From: Rhizobium lentis
Lineage (GTDB): Bacteria > Pseudomonadota > Alphaproteobacteria > Rhizobiales > Rhizobiaceae
Direction: 5' to 3'
Assembly (NCBI RefSeq): GCF_014200175.1
Contig: NZ_JACHBD010000006.1
Coordinates: forward strand, 186,001 to 250,000
Length of the DNA: 64,000 nucleotides
A program made the translations under genes and the position numbers. Each line of letters starts with the position of its first letter. The first letter of the stretch is position 1. Under the pieces are notes generated by a model that was not told the DNA's origin, did not search any database, and was given only the letters and a program-made list of their open reading frames with translations. This document shows positions 35,209 through 45,212 of this stretch, in pieces.

Positions 35209-35988
35209 GACGATCACACCGCCTTGCCGAAGCGCATGCCATCGATCCTGAAAAGCAGCCTGCTGTTGCTGAGGGATGATTTTTCCGGTTGCGGCATCGG
35301 TAGTTCGACGGAGAGACCTAAATGGTTCTGTAATGCGTTTGCACCCCACCTCTGGCCATGGAGCGCTTATGCCGACCTTTTCAGCCGCCGCGTCAGTCTC
35401 CTCCTATTCCTATAGCAAGAGCTCGACATCCGCATCCCAGGACATCCTCTCCTGTAGTAGGATTTCAAAATAAATCAACCGCAGCCAGTCGGCTCGACCG
35501 AGCCACCACCAGCGGCGGCGACAAACTGATGGCCGCGTTGATGGCGCTGGCGCGGGACCGTTTCGACCAGTCGGGCTCCGCCAGCAGCTGCCTGGCCTTC
35601 CGTGATGACGCCTTCAAGATCAATGTCCCTCTCGCTTTGCTGGGGAAAGCCGAGCATAGAAGGACATCGCCAGCTCTCGCCCGGCTTGGCGTATTTCATA
35701 GGAATCCAGAGCCCGCTCGACAATGTCGGCTATCGAGCGGTTTGCGGCAGGCTAGAGGGTGCGTAAGATCTGGCGCCTTTGCGCTTTAAACGCAAAGCTT
35801 CGTTCGGCCATCTGATCTTCTTTGCAACGAATGTTTTCCGCCACAGCCATCAAATGGCAGATGATGGCTGGCTAAACGGCTATATGGCCTGATCACCCCA
35901 ATTTTGGACGGCGGCCTCGGCCCTGGACAGTCAGTCGACTTCTCACCTGAGTAAGAAGTTAACCATATTTCAGTGTTCTCGCGAAATA
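35209..35988. other. Intergenic region without a supported gene
   Basis: About 780 bp before the chemoreceptor gene. One 40-codon stretch on the minus strand near 35640-35760 (SIADIVERALDSYEIR) faintly resembles a ribbon-helix-helix antitoxin end, but it has no start and stops soon; it may be a relic. The last 100 bp are AT-rich and should hold the promoter of the chemoreceptor gene. Confidence 0.45.
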
Positions 35989-37866
35989 ATGGCATACGCA
36001 GATCAGGCATCTCGAAGAAGAGAAGTCAAAAGTTATTTGGAGACAGTCTTGGCATTTACCATTGCGCGCAGTCTGGTGGCCTTTGGCATCGCCGTTTCAG
36101 CCGGCCTTTTCATGTCGATTGGATTGCAGCAATCGGCGCTTGAAAGGCTGAAGGTCAACGGCCCGGTTTACGAGCAGGTGGTCTACGGCAAGGATCTCAT
36201 TGCCGATATATTGCCGCCGCCGCTCTTCGTGGTCGAATCCTACATGCTCTCCTTCGAGGCGAGCAAATTTCCCGAGCTCACCGAAACCAATCTGGCGAAG
36301 ATCGCCAATCTGAAAGCCGCTTACGACGACCGTCGCGCCTATTGGAAAACCACCAGGCTGCCGCAGGCTTTGAAGGATGAGCTTGAAAGCGATGTGCTGA
36401 CCAAGGGCGATGCATTCTGGGAGGTGATGAACCGCGAGATCATCCCGGCACTGAAAGCAAAGGACGAAGACAAGGCGCACGGCGCGATCGAGCAATTGCG
36501 CGTCGCCTTCCATACGCACCAGGATGCTGTGGAGAAGCTCGTCGCAAATTCCGACGCTTTCCTGAAGGGCGAGGAAAAGAACGCAGCTTCTGAAATCGTG
36601 ACCTGGACGATCTATGCGGGAGCTGCCGGCTTCGGCTCCTTCGCTCTGCTGCTGGTCGGGCTCTATTTCCTGCGCCGCCGGGCAATCGTGCCGCTCGACG
36701 GCATGAAGGCCTATATGGGCAATCTTGCCGAGGGCGATTTTTCGACCGAAGTTCCCTATGCGAACCGTTCCGACGAGATCGGCGCCATGTCCAAGGCCGT
36801 CGCGGTCTTCCGCCGCAACGCCTTGGAACGTCAAGACGCGCAGAAGCGCGAAGCGGTCCTTCGCGATGCCGAATTCGAGCGCGAGCGCAGCCAGATGGCT
36901 GAGAAGGCGGCCGAGGAGCGGACACGCGAAACGGTTATTGACGAGTTGACATACGGCCTGGATCAGCTGTCGCACGGCAATCTCGATTGCCGCCTCACGA
37001 CACCCTTTGCCACCGCCTACGAGAGCTTGCGCGCCAAGTTCAACGACAGCATGAACGCGCTTTCGGCCTCAGTGGCCGAGGTCGCCCAGACCTCCAGGCA
37101 GGTCGGCAGCTCCTCCGCCGGCATCACGAATGCCGCCGACAGCCTTGCATTGCGTACCGAACAGCAGGCAGCGATGCTTGAAGAGGCAACGAGCGCGCTC
37201 GGCAAAATGAACGCCAAGGCCAAGGATGCTTCGAACCATGCAGGCAAGGCGACCGGCATGATGGCCGAGACGCGCAGCAGCGCCGAACATTCGGCAGCCA
37301 TCGTTCGCGATGCGATCGCTGCCATGCAGAAGATCGAAGCTTCGTCCGCCCAGATCGGTGAGATCGTCAACGTCATTGACGAGATAGCCTTCCAGACCAA
37401 CCTTCTGGCGCTCAACGCCGGTGTGGAAGCCGCCCGCGCAGGCGAAGCGGGCAAAGGCTTCGCCGTTGTAGCGCAGGAAGTACGTGAGCTCGCCCTCCGT
37501 TCGGCTAATGCCGCCAAGGAGATCAGATCTCTGATTTCCACGTCATCGTCTCAGGTTTCCACCGGTGTGGAGCTCGTCAACCGCACTGGCAAGGCGCTTA
37601 TGGAAATCGAAGGCCAGGTCGAGCAGGTCGCCGACCTGATCGCCCGCATCGTTTCGGTTTCCTCCGAGCAGACGGTGGCGATCGGGGAAATCAATGCTTC
37701 CGTCAATGCGCTCGATGAGGTCACGCAGCGCAACGCCGCCATGGCCGCGGAAACGGTCTCAGCTTGCCGTGCGCTCGGCGGCCAGACGCTGACGCTGGAA
37801 GGGATTGTCGGTCGCTTCCAGACCGATGCGGCAACTGCCGGGTCAAGAGCGCGGAAGGCAGCTTGA
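35989..37866 (+). CDS. Methyl-accepting chemotaxis protein
   Basis: The 625-residue receptor has a TM helix at about 20-47, a periplasmic helical ligand domain of about 160 residues (48-205), a second TM at 206-228, a HAMP domain, a second HAMP-like linker near 310-355, and a cytoplasmic signalling coiled coil. The hairpin tip is conserved ([24 protein letters not shown], 463-486). The C-terminus ends in SRARKAA with no NWETF-type pentapeptide for CheR/CheB docking. No che genes are nearby, so it would plug into a chemotaxis array coded elsewhere. The ligand is unknown. Confidence 0.92.
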   Translation: MAYADQASRRREVKSYLETVLAFTIARSLVAFGIAVSAGLFMSIGLQQSALERLKVNGPVYEQVVYGKDLIADILPPPLFVVESYMLSFEASKFPELTETNLAKIANLKAAYDDRRAYWKTTRLPQALKDELESDVLTKGDAFWEVMNREIIPALKAKDEDKAHGAIEQLRVAFHTHQDAVEKLVANSDAFLKGEEKNAASEIVTWTIYAGAAGFGSFALLLVGLYFLRRRAIVPLDGMKAYMGNLAEGDFSTEVPYANRSDEIGAMSKAVAVFRRNALERQDAQKREAVLRDAEFERERSQMAEKAAEERTRETVIDELTYGLDQLSHGNLDCRLTTPFATAYESLRAKFNDSMNALSASVAEVAQTSRQVGSSSAGITNAADSLALRTEQQAAMLEEATSALGKMNAKAKDASNHAGKATGMMAETRSSAEHSAAIVRDAIAAMQKIEASSAQIGEIVNVIDEIAFQTNLLALNAGVEAARAGEAGKGFAVVAQEVRELALRSANAAKEIRSLISTSSSQVSTGVELVNRTGKALMEIEGQVEQVADLIARIVSVSSEQTVAIGEINASVNALDEVTQRNAAMAAETVSACRALGGQTLTLEGIVGRFQTDAATAGSRARKAA

Positions 37867-37907
37867 TGTTGATCGGAAGGTGACGTTCACCACATGCCAG
37901 TCGCCGT

Positions 37908-38915
37908 TCAGTTCGTCACAATCGCCACGACCCCAACGCAATCGCCTGATTTGACCAGCCCCGGGAAATGCCGCGCACAGAGAATACCTTCCATGGCGGC
38001 ACGGATCTCGCCCGGCGCCTCACCCGTCCTGCCCGTCGGATAGATGCGAGCGATGACGGCATCCTTTGCGACCGCTTCACCGAGATCGATGGCGGGCTCG
38101 ATCAAACCACCCTGTTCAGCGAAAGAGAAACAGCGGGCATCCGGCATATCCAGCCAGGTCGTTGGCTCGGTATCGACGGCGCCGGCGACGATACCGGCAT
38201 GTCGCAGCACGTTCATGGTGCCACGTTTGGCGATCGCCGCACTTCTGGCCGTGGCGGTACCTCCACCGCCGAGCTCGGTCGTGATGAAGATCTTGCCCAT
38301 TTCTTCAGCCGCCGTGTCATACATGCCGACCGCATCGATCTCCAGCATTTTCATCGAATAGGGTGCGGCAAAGGCTGTCACGAAATCGAAAGCCTGCGCC
38401 TCCTGTTGTTTGTTCGGCAGGATGTGCGCTGCGCAGAACGGGAGAAAATCGAGCGTCTTGCCGCCGGAGTGGAAGTCGAGCACGAGATCCGCCATCGGCA
38501 GAAGCACACGCTGGAAATAATCGGCGATCTTTTCGGTCACCGTGCCGTCCGGACGACCCGGGAAGCTGCGGTTCATGTTGCCTCTGTCGATCGGCGAGGT
38601 CCGGGTTCCCGCAAGGAATGCCGGGTAATTCATTGCCGGCACGATAATGACAGCGCCGCTCACCTCCTCTGCCTGCAGCGCGCGGGCGAGATCGAAGAGC
38701 GCGATCGGTCCCTCGTACTCGTCGCCGTGATTACCGCCGGTCAGGAGCGCCGTCGGTCCCTTGCCGTTCCTGACCACCGTTATCGGAACCATCACCGAGC
38801 CCCAGGCGGAATCGTCGCGGCTGTAAGGCAGCCTCAGGAAACCGTGCTGGACGCCTTCGGCGGCGAAATCCACCGTCGCGCTGATCGGCGACGGCCGCAA
38901 GCCAGTCTCTGTCAT
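37908..38915 (-). CDS. doeB: N-acetyl-L-2,4-diaminobutyrate deacetylase (DoeB/EutE)
   Basis: The 335-residue protein belongs to the aspartoacylase/succinylglutamate desuccinylase family of zinc deacylases; TGGNHGDEYEG (His, Glu zinc ligands, about 59-69) and DFHSGG (third ligand) are visible. In ectoine use it removes the acetyl group from N-alpha-acetyl-diaminobutyrate released by DoeA, giving L-2,4-diaminobutyrate. It follows doeA by 7 bp and is the last gene of the ehu-eut operon, as eutE is in S. meliloti. GAGG lies six bases before the ATG. Confidence 0.92.
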   Translation of the reverse strand: MTETGLRPSPISATVDFAAEGVQHGFLRLPYSRDDSAWGSVMVPITVVRNGKGPTALLTGGNHGDEYEGPIALFDLARALQAEEVSGAVIIVPAMNYPAFLAGTRTSPIDRGNMNRSFPGRPDGTVTEKIADYFQRVLLPMADLVLDFHSGGKTLDFLPFCAAHILPNKQQEAQAFDFVTAFAAPYSMKMLEIDAVGMYDTAAEEMGKIFITTELGGGGTATARSAAIAKRGTMNVLRHAGIVAGAVDTEPTTWLDMPDARCFSFAEQGGLIEPAIDLGEAVAKDAVIARIYPTGRTGEAPGEIRAAMEGILCARHFPGLVKSGDCVGVVAIVTN

Positions 38916-38922
38916 GACAGCC

Positions 38923-40104
38923 TCAATCCTTGACCATCAGTTTGCGCGGCACGTTGGCGAGGCATTCGACACCGCTCTCGGTGATGAGGATGCTCTCCGT
39001 CGTTTCGAACCCCATGTCCTCGAGCCAGAGGCCGGTCATGAAATGGAAGGTCATGCCGGGCTTCAACTCGGTCCGATCGCCCGGCCGCAGGCTCATGGTG
39101 CGCTCGCCCCAGTCCGGCGGATAGGAAAGCCCGATCGGGTAACCCGTGCGGTTGTCCTTGACGATCCCGTATCTCTTCAGCACCGCGAAGAAGGCATTGG
39201 CGATATCCTCGCAGCTATTGCCGGGTCTGGCGACCGCAAGACCGGCTTCCATGCCTTCCAATGTCGCCTTTTCGGCATCGAGAAAGGCCTGCGTCGGCTT
39301 GCCGAGGAAGACGGTCCGCGACAGCGGCAGATGATAGCGATTGTAGCAGCCGGCAATCTCGAAGAAGGTGCCCTCCCCCTTCTTCAGCGGCCGATCATCC
39401 CAGGTCAGATGCGGTGCGGATGCTTCGACGCCGGACGGGAGCAGCGGCACGATGGCCGGATAGTCGCCGCCGATGCCGTCGACGCCGCGGGTGCCTGCAT
39501 CATAGATTTCCGCCACCAGATCGCACTTGCGCATGCCGACTTCGATCTTGTCGAAGATGCGGGCATGCATGGCTTCGACGATGCGGGCGGCATTGCGCAT
39601 GTACTTGATCTCGGTCTCGCTCTTGACCGCGCGCTGCCAGTTGACCAGCGCGGTCGCATCGGTGAAACGCGCATTCGGCAGATGCTTCTGCAGCGCGGCG
39701 AAGGCTGCGGCGGAGAACCAGTAATTGTCCATTTCGACGCCGATCGTCAGCTTGCCGAAGCCGCGTTCCGTCAGGATGCCGGAGAGGTAATCCATCGGGT
39801 GGCGCTCGGTCGACTGCACGTAGTGATCGGGATAGCCGACGATGTGGTCGTGGCTGAGATAGGCAGTGAGCTTGGCGCCGTTGGCGTCCTGGCCGCGGCC
39901 GAACCAGATCGGCTCGCCCTGCGGCGGCACGATCACCGCCTGATGCACGTAGAAGGACCAGCCGTCATAGCCGGTCAGCCAGGCCATATTCGAGGGATCG
40001 CTGACAATAAGCAGGTCGACTCCCTTCGCCTCCATGGCACGCCGTGTCTTTTCCAGGCGCTCGGCATATTCGCCGAGCGAGAACTTCAGATGGGGCTGGG
40101 TCAT
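38923..40104 (-). CDS. doeA: Ectoine hydrolase (DoeA/EutD), M24-like
   Basis: The 393-residue protein is of the creatinase/aminopeptidase P (M24) fold, with an N-terminal domain (GVDLLIVSDPSNMAWLTGYDGWS) and a pita-bread domain containing FFEIAGCYNRYHLPLSRTV, FHFMTGLWLEDMGFETTESI and the GRGQDANG segment. This set is characteristic of ectoine hydrolase, which opens the ectoine ring to N-acetyl-diaminobutyrate. Its place between eutC and doeB confirms the role. A GAAGGGAAGAG site precedes the ATG. Confidence 0.93.
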   Translation of the reverse strand: MTQPHLKFSLGEYAERLEKTRRAMEAKGVDLLIVSDPSNMAWLTGYDGWSFYVHQAVIVPPQGEPIWFGRGQDANGAKLTAYLSHDHIVGYPDHYVQSTERHPMDYLSGILTERGFGKLTIGVEMDNYWFSAAAFAALQKHLPNARFTDATALVNWQRAVKSETEIKYMRNAARIVEAMHARIFDKIEVGMRKCDLVAEIYDAGTRGVDGIGGDYPAIVPLLPSGVEASAPHLTWDDRPLKKGEGTFFEIAGCYNRYHLPLSRTVFLGKPTQAFLDAEKATLEGMEAGLAVARPGNSCEDIANAFFAVLKRYGIVKDNRTGYPIGLSYPPDWGERTMSLRPGDRTELKPGMTFHFMTGLWLEDMGFETTESILITESGVECLANVPRKLMVKD

Positions 40105-40136
40105 ATCTCTTCCCTTCTTGTCCGGCGCCGCGCCGG

Positions 40137-41120
40137 TCAGCTTTCGAATGTGGTGCCGGCATTCGCCGCGCCGGCGCGGGCAAAAGCGAGCGTGGCGATG
40201 GCGGTGTCCTGAATGCCGGTTCCCGTGAGGTCGGCGATGGTGATCTGCTCGTCGCCCGTCCTGCCCGGCATTCGCCCTGCGACGATCCGGCCGAGTTCGG
40301 CGAAATCGGCATCCCTTTCGACGAGGCCCGCTTCGATCGCATGGTGAAGCTCACCCAGCCGGCGCGTCTGCTTCAGGCTGTCGGCGACATAGAGGCCGGC
40401 GCCGGCGATGGCCGCGGGATCGATCTCGTTCTTGTGCTCGGCATCCGATCCCATGGCCGTCAGATGCTGCCCGGGTCCGAGCCAGCCGGCTCCAATAATC
40501 GGTTTTTCCGCGGGCGTGGTGGTCACCACGATATCGGCGCCGGACATTGCTTCCCGCGGGTCGGATATCGCGTTGACGGGAAAGCCGAGCCTTGCCGCCA
40601 GTTCTGCAGCCACGCCCTTAGCCTTGGCCGCATCCCGCGCCCATATCCTGGCGTCACGGATCGGCCGCACTAGCGTCAGCGCTTCCAGCTGCAGCCGCGC
40701 CTGCATGCCGGCGCCGAAGATTGCCGCCACGCTGGAATTTTGCCGCGACAGATGTTTTGCCGCGACGGCGCCGGCCGCGGCGGTGCGCACGTCGGTGAGA
40801 TAGCCGTTGTCGAGAAGCAGCGCCTGCACCAGGCCGGTCCGGCTCGACAGCAGCACCATCATGCCGTTGGTGCTCGGCAGACCGATTTTTGGATTGTCGA
40901 AGAAGCCGGGGCTGATCTTGATCGCGAAACCCTCGATGCCGGGAATGTAGGCGGTCTTCACATCGACCTCGCCCCGATACTCCGGAATGTCGAGTCGCAG
41001 GATCGGCGGCATGGCGACCGCCTTCGTCGCAAGCGCGGCGAAGGCCTGCTCGACGCAAGCGACCGCGTCTGGATCGAGCCCGACGATCTCTCGCAATTCC
41101 GCTTCCGTCAGAATAATCAT
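40137..41120 (-). CDS. eutC: EutC: ornithine cyclodeaminase/mu-crystallin family protein
   Basis: The 327-residue protein has the ornithine cyclodeaminase family layout: an N-terminal dimer/substrate domain (VKTAYIPGIEGFAIKIS, about 58-74) and an NAD-binding Rossmann domain with IFGAGMQARLQLEAL near 130-145. EutC acts with EutA and EutB in converting the hydroxyectoine-derived intermediate so that it can enter the ectoine route. The ATG overlaps the eutB stop by 4 bp. Confidence 0.9.
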   Translation of the reverse strand: MIILTEAELREIVGLDPDAVACVEQAFAALATKAVAMPPILRLDIPEYRGEVDVKTAYIPGIEGFAIKISPGFFDNPKIGLPSTNGMMVLLSSRTGLVQALLLDNGYLTDVRTAAAGAVAAKHLSRQNSSVAAIFGAGMQARLQLEALTLVRPIRDARIWARDAAKAKGVAAELAARLGFPVNAISDPREAMSGADIVVTTTPAEKPIIGAGWLGPGQHLTAMGSDAEHKNEIDPAAIAGAGLYVADSLKQTRRLGELHHAIEAGLVERDADFAELGRIVAGRMPGRTGDEQITIADLTGTGIQDTAIATLAFARAGAANAGTTFES

Positions 41121-42118
41121 GCAGTATCCTCCGCGAACGCCACATCCTCGCCATTGATCACGCGGCGGTGCTGTTCCATGTCGACATTCCGACCCGAAAG
41201 GATCCCAACGACCGGGCCGCCGGTGCGGATCTTTCCGGCCAGCAGCGCTGCGATGCCGACTGCGCCCGCCCCCTCGACGACCTCGCCCTCGCAGGCATAG
41301 GCATGGCGCATGCCGGCGGCGATCTCCGTCTCTGTCAGCAGGACGACGCCGTCGAGAAGTTCGCGGCACATGGCGAAGGTCACGCGATTGTCGAGGCCGA
41401 TCCCGCCGCCGAGCGAGTCGGCGAGGCTCCTCATCTCCTCGACCTGCACCGGCCCTCCGGCATCGAGGCTCGCCTTCATCGCCGCGCCCCGTTCCATCGA
41501 CAGGCCGATCACCTTGGTTTTGGGATTGACGCCCTTGACCGCGGCGGCGACGCCCGCCGCAAGGCCGCCGCCCGAAAGCGGCACCAGCACCGTTGCCACC
41601 TCAGGCAAGGCGTCGGCGATTTCGAGCCCGAGCGTTCCCTGCCCGGCGACGACGTCAGGATGGTCGAAAGGCGGGATCATCATCAGCCCCTCCTCCCGCA
41701 CCAGCCGGTCGACTTCCTGCTGCGCCTCGTCCTGTGATCGGCCGACGATGCGCACATCGGCGCCGAGACGGCGGATTTCCGCAACCTTGTTCTCCGGCAC
41801 CAGCCGCGACATGCAGATCGTCGCGACTGCGCCTTGCGCCTTCGCGGCGTGGGCAAGCGCCCGGCCGTGATTTCCGGTGGAGGCGGCGACGACGCCGCGT
41901 GCGCGTTCTGCCGGTGACAATGACAGCACCGCATTGGTCGCCCCGCGTAGCTTGAAGCTGCCCGTCGTCTGATGATGTTCGAGCTTCAGCCAGACCGGAA
42001 CGCCGGCAATCTCGGCAAGCGATGCCGACAGCACCATCGGTGTTTCGACGACCCGGCCGGCGATCCGCCGCGCCGCTGCGCGAATATCCTCCAGCGAAAC
42101 CGGCAAGGTGCTCACCAT
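41117..42118 (-). CDS. eutB: EutB: threonine dehydratase-like PLP enzyme of hydroxyectoine use
   Basis: The 333-residue protein is a fold-type II PLP enzyme: TTGSFKLRGATNA contains the Schiff-base Lys (about 52), ASTGNHGRALAHAA the substrate loop and VPLSGGGLAAGVA the phosphate-binding glycines. In the eut cluster it is thought to act on the hydroxylated diaminobutyrate intermediate, not on threonine. The ATG was placed at MVSTL, 4 bp after the eutA stop, with AAGG upstream; six more residues are possible from 42136 but overlap eutA. Confidence 0.9.
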   Translation of the reverse strand: MVSTLPVSLEDIRAAARRIAGRVVETPMVLSASLAEIAGVPVWLKLEHHQTTGSFKLRGATNAVLSLSPAERARGVVAASTGNHGRALAHAAKAQGAVATICMSRLVPENKVAEIRRLGADVRIVGRSQDEAQQEVDRLVREEGLMMIPPFDHPDVVAGQGTLGLEIADALPEVATVLVPLSGGGLAAGVAAAVKGVNPKTKVIGLSMERGAAMKASLDAGGPVQVEEMRSLADSLGGGIGLDNRVTFAMCRELLDGVVLLTETEIAAGMRHAYACEGEVVEGAGAVGIAALLAGKIRTGGPVVGILSGRNVDMEQHRRVINGEDVAFAEDTA

Positions 42119-42122
42119 GATC

Positions 42123-42911
42123 TCAGCCTTCCCCATAGGGCATGGTCATCAGCCGGCCGAACTCGGGCCGCACCCGATCTTCGCCGCAAAGCCTCAGGCA
42201 GGCCCAGGCGGTTGCGAGATTGCTGGTCACCACCGGCTTGCCGGTCTCGCCTTCGATGCGGGCGGCGACCTGTGCGGCGCGCAGAGCCGTGCAGGAGATG
42301 AATAGCGCGTCGGACCGCGGCGCCAGCGCCTCACGCGCGAAGACGGCGATCTCATCCGGCGCAATCCGAGCCATCTCGCGATCGTCGCTCAGGCCGAGGC
42401 AGGTGAAGCGGTCGATCGCAAAGCCGAGAGCTGCGAAATAATCCGCCATCGGCCGGCTGGTCTCGATCGTATAAGGCGTCAGCACCGAAATCCGGCGGGC
42501 GCCGAGCGCCTTCAGGCCCTTCATCGCCGCCGCCGTCGGCGTCACCACTGAAGCGCCCGGCTTAGCAGCGTGGATCGCCGCTTCGATATTGCGGTCGCCA
42601 ATGACGACCGAGGCGGAGGTGCAGGAATACATGATCGCATCCAGCGCCTCATCCGGCAGGATCAGCCCGGCGCCTTCCGTCAAAGACGGCTGCATTTTCA
42701 GAAGGTTTTCCGGCGTGACCGGATTGGCATAATGGATGCGGCTGACATAGACGCCGATGCGGTCGCTGGCGACCATGCGCCGGAAGTCGACTTCGCTCGT
42801 GTGATCAGTCGCCAGAATGACGAGGCCGATGCGCTTTTCGAGCGGCCGGTCATCCAGCCGTGGCCGCCGGCCGGCGGGGATGATTTCGATTCCAGAGGTC
42901 ATGTCAGTCAT
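42123..42911 (-). CDS. eutA: EutA: Asp/Glu racemase-superfamily protein
   Basis: The 262-residue protein resembles maleate isomerase/arylmalonate decarboxylase members of the Asp/Glu racemase superfamily. The two catalytic-site cysteines sit in MYSCTSASV and FISCTALRA. In the ehu-eut cluster EutA is proposed to invert stereochemistry of a hydroxyectoine-derived intermediate before EutB and EutC. Starts at 42911 (chosen) or 42902 are both possible; the former overlaps ehuD by 8 bp. Confidence 0.88.
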   Translation of the reverse strand: MTDMTSGIEIIPAGRRPRLDDRPLEKRIGLVILATDHTSEVDFRRMVASDRIGVYVSRIHYANPVTPENLLKMQPSLTEGAGLILPDEALDAIMYSCTSASVVIGDRNIEAAIHAAKPGASVVTPTAAAMKGLKALGARRISVLTPYTIETSRPMADYFAALGFAIDRFTCLGLSDDREMARIAPDEIAVFAREALAPRSDALFISCTALRAAQVAARIEGETGKPVVTSNLATAWACLRLCGEDRVRPEFGRLMTMPYGEG

Positions 42912-43563
42912 CCATCCTGGCGTAACGCTCCTCAAGCCAGCGCAAGCCTACGACCGAGATCAGGCTGATGACGAGGAAGAAGGCGCCAACGAGCGTCATC
43001 GGTTCGATGTAGCGATAGTTGCTGTTGGCGATGCTCTTGGCCTGGTTCATCAACTCGAGCACAGTGATCGCCGAAAGCAGCGGCGTTTCCTTGAACATGG
43101 CAATGAAATAATTGGCGAGCGCCGGGATCATCGGCGGAATGGCTTGCGGCAGGACCACGTGAATCCAGGTCTGGCGCGTCGTCAGATTGGTAGCCCTGGC
43201 CGCCTCCCATTGTCCGCGCGAGACGTTCTCGATGCCGGCGCGATAGACCTCGGCGGTATAGGTCGCGTAGTGAATCCCCATGCCTATGACGCCGGCGGTT
43301 AGCGGCGACAGCCGAATGCCGATATCCGGCAGCACATAGAAGATGAAATAGAGCTGCACCAGCAGCGGCGTACCGCGAATGAATTCGGAGACGAAACCGA
43401 CCGTGCGTGAGACGGCGGCGACCGGGGATCGCCGCGCAATGGCAAGCGCCAGACCGACCACCATCGCGACAGCGGCGCCGAGGATGGTGGCTAGAATAGT
43501 GATCTTGAACCCCTCGAGAAGGGTCGGCATGATCTGCCAGACGAAGTCCCAATCCCATTCCAT
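42904..43563 (-). CDS. ehuD: Ectoine/hydroxyectoine ABC transporter permease EhuD
   Basis: The 219-residue inner-membrane protein has about five helices, EFIRGTPLLVQLYFIFYVLPDIG and the coupling loop ENVSRGQWEAARATNLTTRQ near 120-140, the HisMQ pattern. Gene order ehuABCD-eutABC-doeAB is the same as on S. meliloti pSymB, which identifies it as EhuD. It begins 4 bp after ehuC. Confidence 0.9.
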   Translation of the reverse strand: MEWDWDFVWQIMPTLLEGFKITILATILGAAVAMVVGLALAIARRSPVAAVSRTVGFVSEFIRGTPLLVQLYFIFYVLPDIGIRLSPLTAGVIGMGIHYATYTAEVYRAGIENVSRGQWEAARATNLTTRQTWIHVVLPQAIPPMIPALANYFIAMFKETPLLSAITVLELMNQAKSIANSNYRYIEPMTLVGAFFLVISLISVVGLRWLEERYARMDD

Positions 43564-43567
43564 CCGG

Positions 43568-44227
43568 TCAGGCCCTTATGCCGTCGACGCCACGCGCCAT
43601 CCGCCGCTCGAGCCAGCGCATTGCCGTCGAAATCGCGAGGGCCATGAAAAAATATAGAATGAGGATCGTCGCGAAGGGCACCAGCGTATTGCCGGTCTGC
43701 GCCCGCACCACCTGCGCCTGAAACGTCATGTCCGTCAGCGAGATCAGCGACACCACGGCCGTACCCTTCAAAAGCTCGATCGCATTGTTGCAGAAGGTCG
43801 GCAGCATCAGCGGCAACGCCTGCGGCAAGATGACATGGCGCATGCGCTGGTATCGCGAGAGGTTGAGCGCGATGCAGGCTTCCGACTGTTCGCGCCCGAC
43901 CGCCTTGACGGCGCCACGCACCACCTCCGCGCCATAGGCGCCGACATTCAGGCCGAGCGCCAGCACGCCCGCCTGCAGCGGCGTCAAGGTCAATCCCGCG
44001 AAGGGCAGGACGAAATAGACCCAGAAGAGCTGGACGAAGATTGAGGTGCCGCGAAAGAATTCGATATAGGCGGTCGCCAGAGCCCGGACGGCAAAAAAAC
44101 GCGACAGGCGGCCGAGGCCGGCCAGGAAAGCCATGACGAGCGCCAGCGCCGAGCCCATGATCGTCAGTTCGAGCGTCACCAAGGCGCCTTGAAGGATCAG
44201 TGTCAGATAGCCGGACCACACCGACAT
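43568..44227 (-). CDS. ehuC: Ectoine/hydroxyectoine ABC transporter permease EhuC
   Basis: The 219-residue inner-membrane protein has about five helices, YIEFFRGTSIFVQLFWVYFVLP and the coupling loop KAVGREQSEACIALNLSRYQ. It forms the membrane pore with EhuD. The start is at MSVWSG, just after the gap to the binding-protein gene (76 bp); a longer reading upstream is unlikely. Confidence 0.9.
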   Translation of the reverse strand: MSVWSGYLTLILQGALVTLELTIMGSALALVMAFLAGLGRLSRFFAVRALATAYIEFFRGTSIFVQLFWVYFVLPFAGLTLTPLQAGVLALGLNVGAYGAEVVRGAVKAVGREQSEACIALNLSRYQRMRHVILPQALPLMLPTFCNNAIELLKGTAVVSLISLTDMTFQAQVVRAQTGNTLVPFATILILYFFMALAISTAMRWLERRMARGVDGIRA

Positions 44228-44303
44228 CGGTAGCTCACTTCTCTGGAGATGGTGCGAAGGGCAACCGGCCATGGCGGGAGCATGGCCGGTTGCTTACATC
44301 AGG

Positions 44304-45152
44304 TCACTTGGCTGCGGCGCAGAGCTTTTCGCGGCTCGTCGACATCGCCGCCTTGGCCGAGAAGCCGTAAGGTTCGATTATCTTGGCGAATTCGCCCGAT
44401 TCCTTCAGCTTCTTCAGCTCGACGTCGAAGGCATCGCGAAGCGCAACGTCCTGCTTGCGGAAGGCGGCGCCGTCGCAATAGACCGGTGCATTGACGACGG
44501 GCGCGACGGTTTCGAGGTTTGGATCGTTCGCCTTGGTCAACAGGTCGTGGATCGACAGGACCGGCAGCGAATAGACGTCGATGCGGCCGTCCTGCAGCAT
44601 CTTGATGCCGCTCTGCCCGTCCGGAACCACGATAACGCGGTCACGCGGCACGCCGGCTTCCAGCGCCAGCTTCTCTTCCGTGCCGCCGCCCGGCGCGCCG
44701 ATCTTGGCGTTCGGGTTGTCGGCGATATCCTTGTAGCTGTTCAGCTTCAGCGGGTTGCCCTTCTTGAGGGCAAAGGCTTCAGCGTCGCACAGGATCGGTT
44801 CGGAATAGGCGACGGCATTGCAGCGTTCGGGCTTCATGAAGAGGCCCGCCGTAATCGCGTCATGGCGGCCGGCCTGCAGGCCGGGGATCATCGCGCCGTA
44901 TTCCGAGATCGAGGCGACCACTTCCTTGACGCCGAGCTTTTCGAAGATCACGCGCGCCACATCGGGGGCGGCGCCCGAAACCTTGCCATCGGCGCCGACG
45001 GCGGTGAATGGCGGCTCGTTGGCGATGGCGATGCGGGCAAAACCCTGTTCCTTCAGCTGTTCGAGCTTGTCATCGGCGGCGGATACCGAAGCGGCCGCCG
45101 TAACCAGAAGCACCGACAGGCTGACGGCGCTCAAAACATATCCTGCTTTCAT
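44304..45152 (-). CDS. ehuB: Ectoine/hydroxyectoine-binding protein EhuB
   Basis: The 282-residue protein has a signal peptide ending SVSA-ADD (about 24) and a family 3 binding domain: ARIAIANEPPFTAV, YGAMIPGLQAGRHDAITAGLFMKPERCNAVAYSEPI and PVYCDGAAFRKQD. EhuB of S. meliloti has this profile and binds ectoine and hydroxyectoine in the periplasm. A GAGGAG site precedes the ATG. It lies between ehuA and ehuC, 60 bp downstream of ehuA. Confidence 0.93.
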   Translation of the reverse strand: MKAGYVLSAVSLSVLLVTAAASVSAADDKLEQLKEQGFARIAIANEPPFTAVGADGKVSGAAPDVARVIFEKLGVKEVVASISEYGAMIPGLQAGRHDAITAGLFMKPERCNAVAYSEPILCDAEAFALKKGNPLKLNSYKDIADNPNAKIGAPGGGTEEKLALEAGVPRDRVIVVPDGQSGIKMLQDGRIDVYSLPVLSIHDLLTKANDPNLETVAPVVNAPVYCDGAAFRKQDVALRDAFDVELKKLKESGEFAKIIEPYGFSAKAAMSTSREKLCAAAK

Positions 45153-45212
45153 CGTTCCCAACTCCTCTGGCTTTTCTCTTTGCGTTTTGTTCTTTGCGGG
45201 CAATGTCTGAGG

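Noticed and set aside
35630..35770. Possible ribbon-helix-helix antitoxin remnant on the minus strand (SIADIVERALDSYEIR)
   Set aside because: Too short, no start codon or toxin partner; mentioned only as part of the intergenic region.
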